Origin: Turbatrix aceti
Lineage: Eukaryota > Nematoda > Chromadorea > Rhabditida > Panagrolaimidae
Length of the DNA: 64,000 nucleotides
NCBI GenBank assembly: GCA_963969345.1
Contig: OZ017770.1
Coordinates: 6,829,246 to 6,893,245, forward strand
Direction of reading: 5' to 3'
In this document: positions 59,196 to 64,000 of the stretch, in pieces
Numbering within the stretch: the stretch's first letter is position 1
Layout: every line of letters begins with the position of its first letter
Notes under the pieces: generated by a model
What the model was told of the DNA's origin: nothing
Seen by the model: the letters and a program-made list of their open reading frames with translations, nothing else
Databases searched by the model: none
Translations under genes and position numbers: made by a program

Positions 59196-60160
59196 GGGAA
59201 TAGAAGACGTAGCTGGGAACTGAAGATCGAAGACCTAACTGGAGAAAACAACTACGCCTCCGATGCAAAGAGAGCAATGCAACTTTCGCTAAAAAAAACC
59301 CAGTGCGCACGCCTGAGCAAACTATCGTGAAGTCACGTAACAGAATGAACGACGGCTGTCATCTATCGGCGTGGTTCTGAGTGATCCGACTCAGGAAAAT
59401 GAGCGAGCGGCGGCCGACCAGGGGGGGGAGAAAGCGAGGGGCGCGCGGAAAACGGACGAACGCCGATGCAACCGACGCACGCGAAAAAAGCATAGGGTCC
59501 CCCCTGTTGAATTTTTTTGAAAGAAAATGACACAAATATAATGATTAAAAAAGTTCATTTTTCATAAAGGAGCAAGAAACAACTTTAAAAAAAACTCACT
59601 GACTAAAAAACTACATTGCAAATAAAACAAAGATTTATAATTGCTACCGAAAAAAAATAGTGTTCATAAATTTTTCAGATACTTACCTTGTGTCCGCATT
59701 ATAGCGATTATTCTCCTGAACCTTACTTGTAATTTAAAAAAATCAAATAACACAAGGATTATATTTAATTTTAACAAATAATTTTTCAAAAAAGTACAAA
59801 TTTTGTCCTCCATAAAACTGCGTTGCAAACAAAACAAAGATTTATAATTGCTACTGATCGTGCACACATTTTCCCGTAAAAAAACAGCATAGGCTTAATT
59901 TAAATACGATTTTGTTGTAAATTTTTGTACATATATTATATGTAAAAATAAATTTGGTAATGTTACTATTTTAATCAAAAAATTTTTTTAAATTGACAAT
60001 TATGATAAAATATTACATTTGGTAAATGCAGGAATTTGATAAATATTAGTATAATACATTTGGTAATTGCAGAAATTAATGCCGCGAGTTGGCTGTATCG
60101 GTCCCGCGCTTTCTGCCGCAAGGGTTTTCACACTTTGCGCCGGCCTTCCGCGCAAGGCGC

Positions 60161-60224
60161 CATTTTTGGTTTAATACCAAAAACAAAAAAAATTATTATT
60201 GTTTTTGGTATTAAACCAAAAATG
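60161..60224. repeat. perfect 24-bp hairpin at the centre of the element
   Basis: Arms 60161-60184 and 60201-60224 are exact reverse complements, with a 16-base A/T loop. Confidence 0.9.
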
Positions 60225-60429
60225 AAAAATTGATCATAAATATTAATAAAAAATTGAACGAAAGTAATTTTGTTTGCAATGCAGTTTTATGGAGGATAAA
60301 ATTTGTACTTTTTTGAAAAATAATTTGTTAAAATTAAATATAATCCTTGTGTTATATATTTTTTTTCAAAAACGCACCGCTTAAAATATTATCACAATTA
60401 TTATTATGGAAATTATTATAATTATTATT

Positions 60430-60492
60430 AAACTAAATTAGACCATTAAACTTAAACTAAATTAGACCATTAAACTTAAACTAAATTAGACC
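60430..60492. repeat. 24-bp minisatellite, 2.6 copies
   Basis: Two exact 24-base units (60430-60453, 60454-60477) and the first 15 bases of a third. It lies inside the right half of the foldback-like element. Confidence 0.85.
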
Positions 60493-60849
60493 AAAAAAGT
60501 AAAAAATCCTAATTAAACGTCTGATGTTTTTTTTTCGGAACAAACTCCCGCTACCGCGCGGAACAGCGATTTTTGTATGCTTTTTGTATCGCTTTTTCAA
60601 ACCAAAAATAAAAAACTGATCATAAATAATAATAAAAAATTTAACAAAAATAACAAAATTGTTCAAGTAAAATTCCATAGGGGGGACCCTGTGAATTATT
60701 CTGCTTCGATACGCACACTTTTTTGCTGCATAGTCACACATGAACGCACCCCTCTCTCTCCCCCCCCTTCCCCCCCCCCTGGTCGGCCGCCGCTCGCTCA
60801 TTTTCCTGAGTCGGGTCGCTCAGAACCGCCTTCGTCATCTATAGGCGTG

Positions 60850-63800
60850 CGTTCACTTTTTCTATTGTGTTACGTGTGCGGCGTAGTTTTTTAGTGTTCA
60901 TAGGGCTCGTTTGTGTGTCCCGCACATCGACGACACACAACGTTCATGCTGCAATCGTTTGCGCACGCACAATCTTCAATTTTTCGATTGGTAATTCGTT
61001 CAATGAATAGCAGACCGAGAATTAAATCTGCGGCTGTTGTTTCTATCACTCAGCTTATTATGGATCAGTCCCGGCAACACATGTGTTGTCCACTTGTCTT
61101 CATCGGGCAGCGGATGCGGTTAGCCTCATGTCAAAAAACTTGATGGAGCTGTGCAGCCAGATCGAAGCTGCTGTAAACGGCACAGTCTCTCCAATCTGTT
61201 GGATGCGCTCTTGCTCTTGCGACTTGACCTCTTGTCGTTCAGCAGGATACATTTTGTGTGAAAAAAGTTTACAATGATGAGTATAAGTACACTCTCGACT
61301 TATTTCCATTCGAGGACCGTTTGTTTATGCTCTTACTTTTACGAGACAACACAGTTTGGTACATTTGAATGAAAAAAATGACTACAAATTACGGGAAGCA
61401 CTTTTGATGATTGAGAAATGCAATGGTTTACCTGTACAGTGCCACAGAGACTTGCAAACCCGGTGGCAAATGTTCGGGAGCAAATCCCTCGATATCCCGA
61501 TGAACACAAGTTTTTGACACGCCTGTCCGATCACAACATATGGCTCAAAAAGTCAGCAAGCATAAGTTCTGAAAGGTCAGTCGGTGCCAGAGGGTGCCAC
61601 CGGAACGGCTGAAAGAGATCAAGAAAAATGACCAATAAATTAAATCACAAAGTGTTTTATTATTATGCAAAAGCGTTATAAATAAATAGTATGTTATTTC
61701 TTGGCAAGTATCTAAAGATACGGTATAATCTGTGCCTGTCGGCTTTTGTAATGAAAAAAAATGAAAATGTCATCTATGTGGCAATGATCCGAAGCTGGAT
61801 ATGTCTCCTGTTGCATGGAGCAAACAAGCGCAACTGCCGGCCAGACGCGCACATTTGGCAAGAAGCTGTGGCACTCAGAAAGACAAAATCCTTCTGTTGT
61901 CGAGTATGATCATGTGTTGTCGGCCCTGTCAGCAATAGTTGAACTGCTGTTTTTGTAGCACCTCGCATAGCAGGAAATTTTTTAGACCTGCCAGGTTTAG
62001 TTCTGCCATTTTTTATTCCTGTCACCGCGTTGGAGTATCCCATTCTGGGGACGTACATCAAAGCTTCGGCTTATATCTCATAAAAAACTATTTTATTACA
62101 CATCTTCAAGCGTTCTGTTAACGGGTGGACCTTGGTTTACTGGGGGTCAAGATGCGCAGTATGCGCAAAATCCACGACATGTGTGATGAATAACGGCTAT
62201 CTCAATCCGTGCCGTTTTTTTCTTTGCTCTACATATTTTTTAGTTGTCATGTCTTACGGTCAATGCTTGTAGCTAAGTCATCTTTCAGAAGTTCTCACAC
62301 AGCGCGATGAGTTATGATCTGGTAGTGTATACCTAAAGCCTAGTTAAACTTTGTGGACACGCCATCGTACTGCGCGACCCCTTTCTGCACACAGGCTTGC
62401 GCGACGCTTCACTTATGTAGTTGCTTGACTTCCGTTAGGTTTTTGAAAAGTTGCGTGAAGTGCACTTAACTAGGAAAGTTATGAAAACAGTTCATCTATG
62501 AAATTCCCGTTCACATGAATGTTTTCCGCTAGATTCATCTCCTTGTGAATTTCCGCTTTTGACAATTGAATGTTTCTGAGGCTGCGTGCATGTAAACAAT
62601 TATTTTTCTCGGGTATGAAATAAACTGACTTAAGATGAGTCAGAAGGCAAAAACACGGCCACTTGATCTGGCCGGCGCTTAGTCATCCATGCTTAAACAA
62701 ATTTCTATTCCAGTAGCGAAATTTTGTCGACAATTGCAATTACGACAAAGCACTAATCAATTGTCAAAGGTTAAGTTCAATGGCCTGAGTTTGACAGCGC
62801 AGCTCAAGCACACAACGTCGGAAGGGGAAGACACAAACAGCCCCAGTCTAGGCGGATCAAAGCGTGTTTGTAGGTACTGCCACTTGCACATGCGATAGGC
62901 CTTATGTCCTAAAGTTTTGTTACTGCCAGCCAATAGACAAGAGAGACAGCATTTGCTTCGATTTCAACAACACGTTTACTCATGACCTTCCTCCTTGCCC
63001 CACGTTAACTCTTTCCTCAACCTTTGAAGGGGCCAGACAGGCCTGTCGATCCGGTCACAAAAAACCTGTGGCTATATCACCTGTTTTCTATCAAACGTAA
63101 CAGAACGCTCAATGCTATTTTTTACTGTTACTCATGATTAGACGTTCAATCGAATTTGATAGGTAAATTAATAATTATTTTATAAATTCGGTTCTTGTTT
63201 TTAAATGCATCGATTGCCACTCAGTGCCGCCCGGGGGCACGCGGCTTTGAAATTATTGTTTACGTTATCATCATGCCTAATATTCGCCAAGTGAAAAAAT
63301 ATGGCCGATATGCATGCACGCCACGCACTCACTCTCTTTTCCCTCAAATCAGTTCTTTTAAATATAGTTTACTTTTGTGCGATGTGTGTCATGGCATTCT
63401 GTTAAAAGCGCTTTACAGAGATGGTTTCATCATACAGGATTAACGAAATGTTTACGACATCGCAGGCTGGGTCGACCTTTTTTAGGCTTTTGAGGAACCG
63501 AATTTTAATTTTAAATTTGCCCTTTTGTTTCAAATACCATGATTTTGCCCCCTTGATGTCCTGTTTGTCTGACTGAGTTTGATTGCGCTTACACCTCTTG
63601 TCTGCAGTGAGACGCGCACCGGCGCCATAAAGTCGTGATCACCTAGGGGACTGCCTGCCAAGTGGCATCGATGGACCCAAAACATTGTCAGAATTATCGT
63701 CTTGTTGCGGGGAATTGTTTTTGTTTAATTCCACATTTGGACGAATTGCCAGAATATATTTTTGCTTTCTTGCTTGTTGCTAATACCGTATGCCCAATGC

Positions 63801-64000
63801 GGGCTGCTTACAGTCATGACTGTTTAGAAACGCGCGGTCATTGGTTTGTACGCATCATGCGCAGCAATCGTACGTACCCTATTTCGGAGAAAGTTTGTAA
63901 AAACGCGGTACACACGGAAAACCGACATCTCAAGTTTTTCGTCTTTTTTTTTCAATTGTGTGTATGACGCCAGCATCGGCGAGCACAAACGAACAACAAC
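60850..64000. other. right-end stretch without a supported gene
   Basis: About 3.1 kb. A poly(A)-like AATAAA at 61634 and open frames around 60955-61260 and 61430-61612 hint at a small plus-strand gene: MLQSFAHAQSSIFRL looks like a presequence and IPRYPDEHKFLTRLSDHNIW like a real exon. I could not join them in phase. Frames near 61774-62061 (-), 62689-62898 (+) and 63662-63967 (+) have no supporting signals. Confidence 0.3.

Larger units (their letters stand above)
59359..60849. mobile_element. foldback-like inverted-repeat element with flanking direct repeats
   Basis: The ends are terminal inverted repeats of about 55 bp: 59374-59430 and the reverse complement of about 60772-60826. They share GTTCTGAG, TCAGGAAAATGAGCGAGCGG and a long G-run, with few mismatches. 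A 15-base direct repeat with one mismatch flanks them (59359-59373 and 60835-60849). Inside, a second inverted pair of about 87 bp (59748-59835 and 60267-60355) and a perfect 24-base hairpin (60161-60184 with 60201-60224) make the whole element a nested palindrome. No transposase frame is present, so it is non-autonomous. The superfamily is unknown; the direct repeat is longer than typical DNA-transposon target duplications. Confidence 0.7.

Noticed and set aside
61774..62061. 95-codon minus-strand frame
   Set aside because: Basic and Thr-rich but without splice signals or family features.
1..64000. Search for tRNA/rRNA genes, CRISPR arrays or bacterial operons
   Set aside because: None seen by eye; spliced genes throughout show this is animal nuclear DNA. 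A tRNAscan or Rfam search could still find small RNAs I missed.

Overview
The window is nuclear DNA of a multicellular animal. Almost every gene is split by GT-AG introns of about 45-60 bases, with acceptors made of long T-runs ending in CAG or TAG. The gene content (PTEN, TAF3, WAPL, SLMAP, NDST, a Cys-loop channel, a copine, an arrestin-domain protein) is metazoan. The compact genes, very short introns, a PTEN with a very long C-terminal tail and many splice-acceptor-like sites directly before start codons suggest a nematode, possibly an enoplean (Trichuris/Trichinella side). That placement is inference, not proof. The models were built by joining open frames at splice sites so that phase is kept across every junction.

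Layout. 0.6-6.1 kb: SLMAP (-) and TAF3 (+), head to head. 6.2-8.9 kb: heparan sulfate N-deacetylase/N-sulfotransferase (-). 9.1-11.2 kb: a mitochondrial-type protein (+) and BAP31 (+). 12.7-13.8 kb: a secreted PAN/apple protein (-). 15.6-17.4 kb: an arrestin-domain protein (+) with alternative first exons. 18.1-20.5 kb: UDP-glucose pyrophosphorylase (+). 23.6-25.1 kb: a somatomedin-B/thrombospondin-1 protein like SBSPON (+). 25.5-31.0 kb: two paralogous carboxylesterases, head to head. 32.1-34.4 kb: two unrecognised genes. 35.5-39.0 kb: PTEN (-). 39-44.6 kb: gene-poor, with two weak small-gene candidates. 44.7-47.6 kb: an M3-family mitochondrial peptidase homologue (-) that has lost its zinc site. 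47.9-49.7 kb: a divergent copine (+). 49.9-51.5 kb: an anion-type Cys-loop channel (+). 51.8-52.5 kb: a four-TM protein (+). 52.6-55.2 kb: WAPL (-). 55.8-57.0 kb: glycerol-3-phosphate dehydrogenase (-) with unusual active-site changes. 57.9-59.2 kb: a chromodomain protein (-) with tandem repeats. 59.36-60.85 kb: an inverted-repeat (foldback-like) mobile element. 60.85-64 kb: no gene I can support.

The genes do not form one pathway. UGP and NDST both serve glycan synthesis (UDP-glucose supply, heparan sulfate modification). PTEN and SLMAP are signalling regulators. TAF3, WAPL and the chromodomain protein act on chromatin. The most notable points are three proteins with degraded catalytic or metal sites (M3 peptidase, copine, GPD), the foldback element beside the chromodomain gene, and the evidence for spliced-leader or 5'-UTR splicing at many genes. 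I see no prokaryote-style defence or other system.
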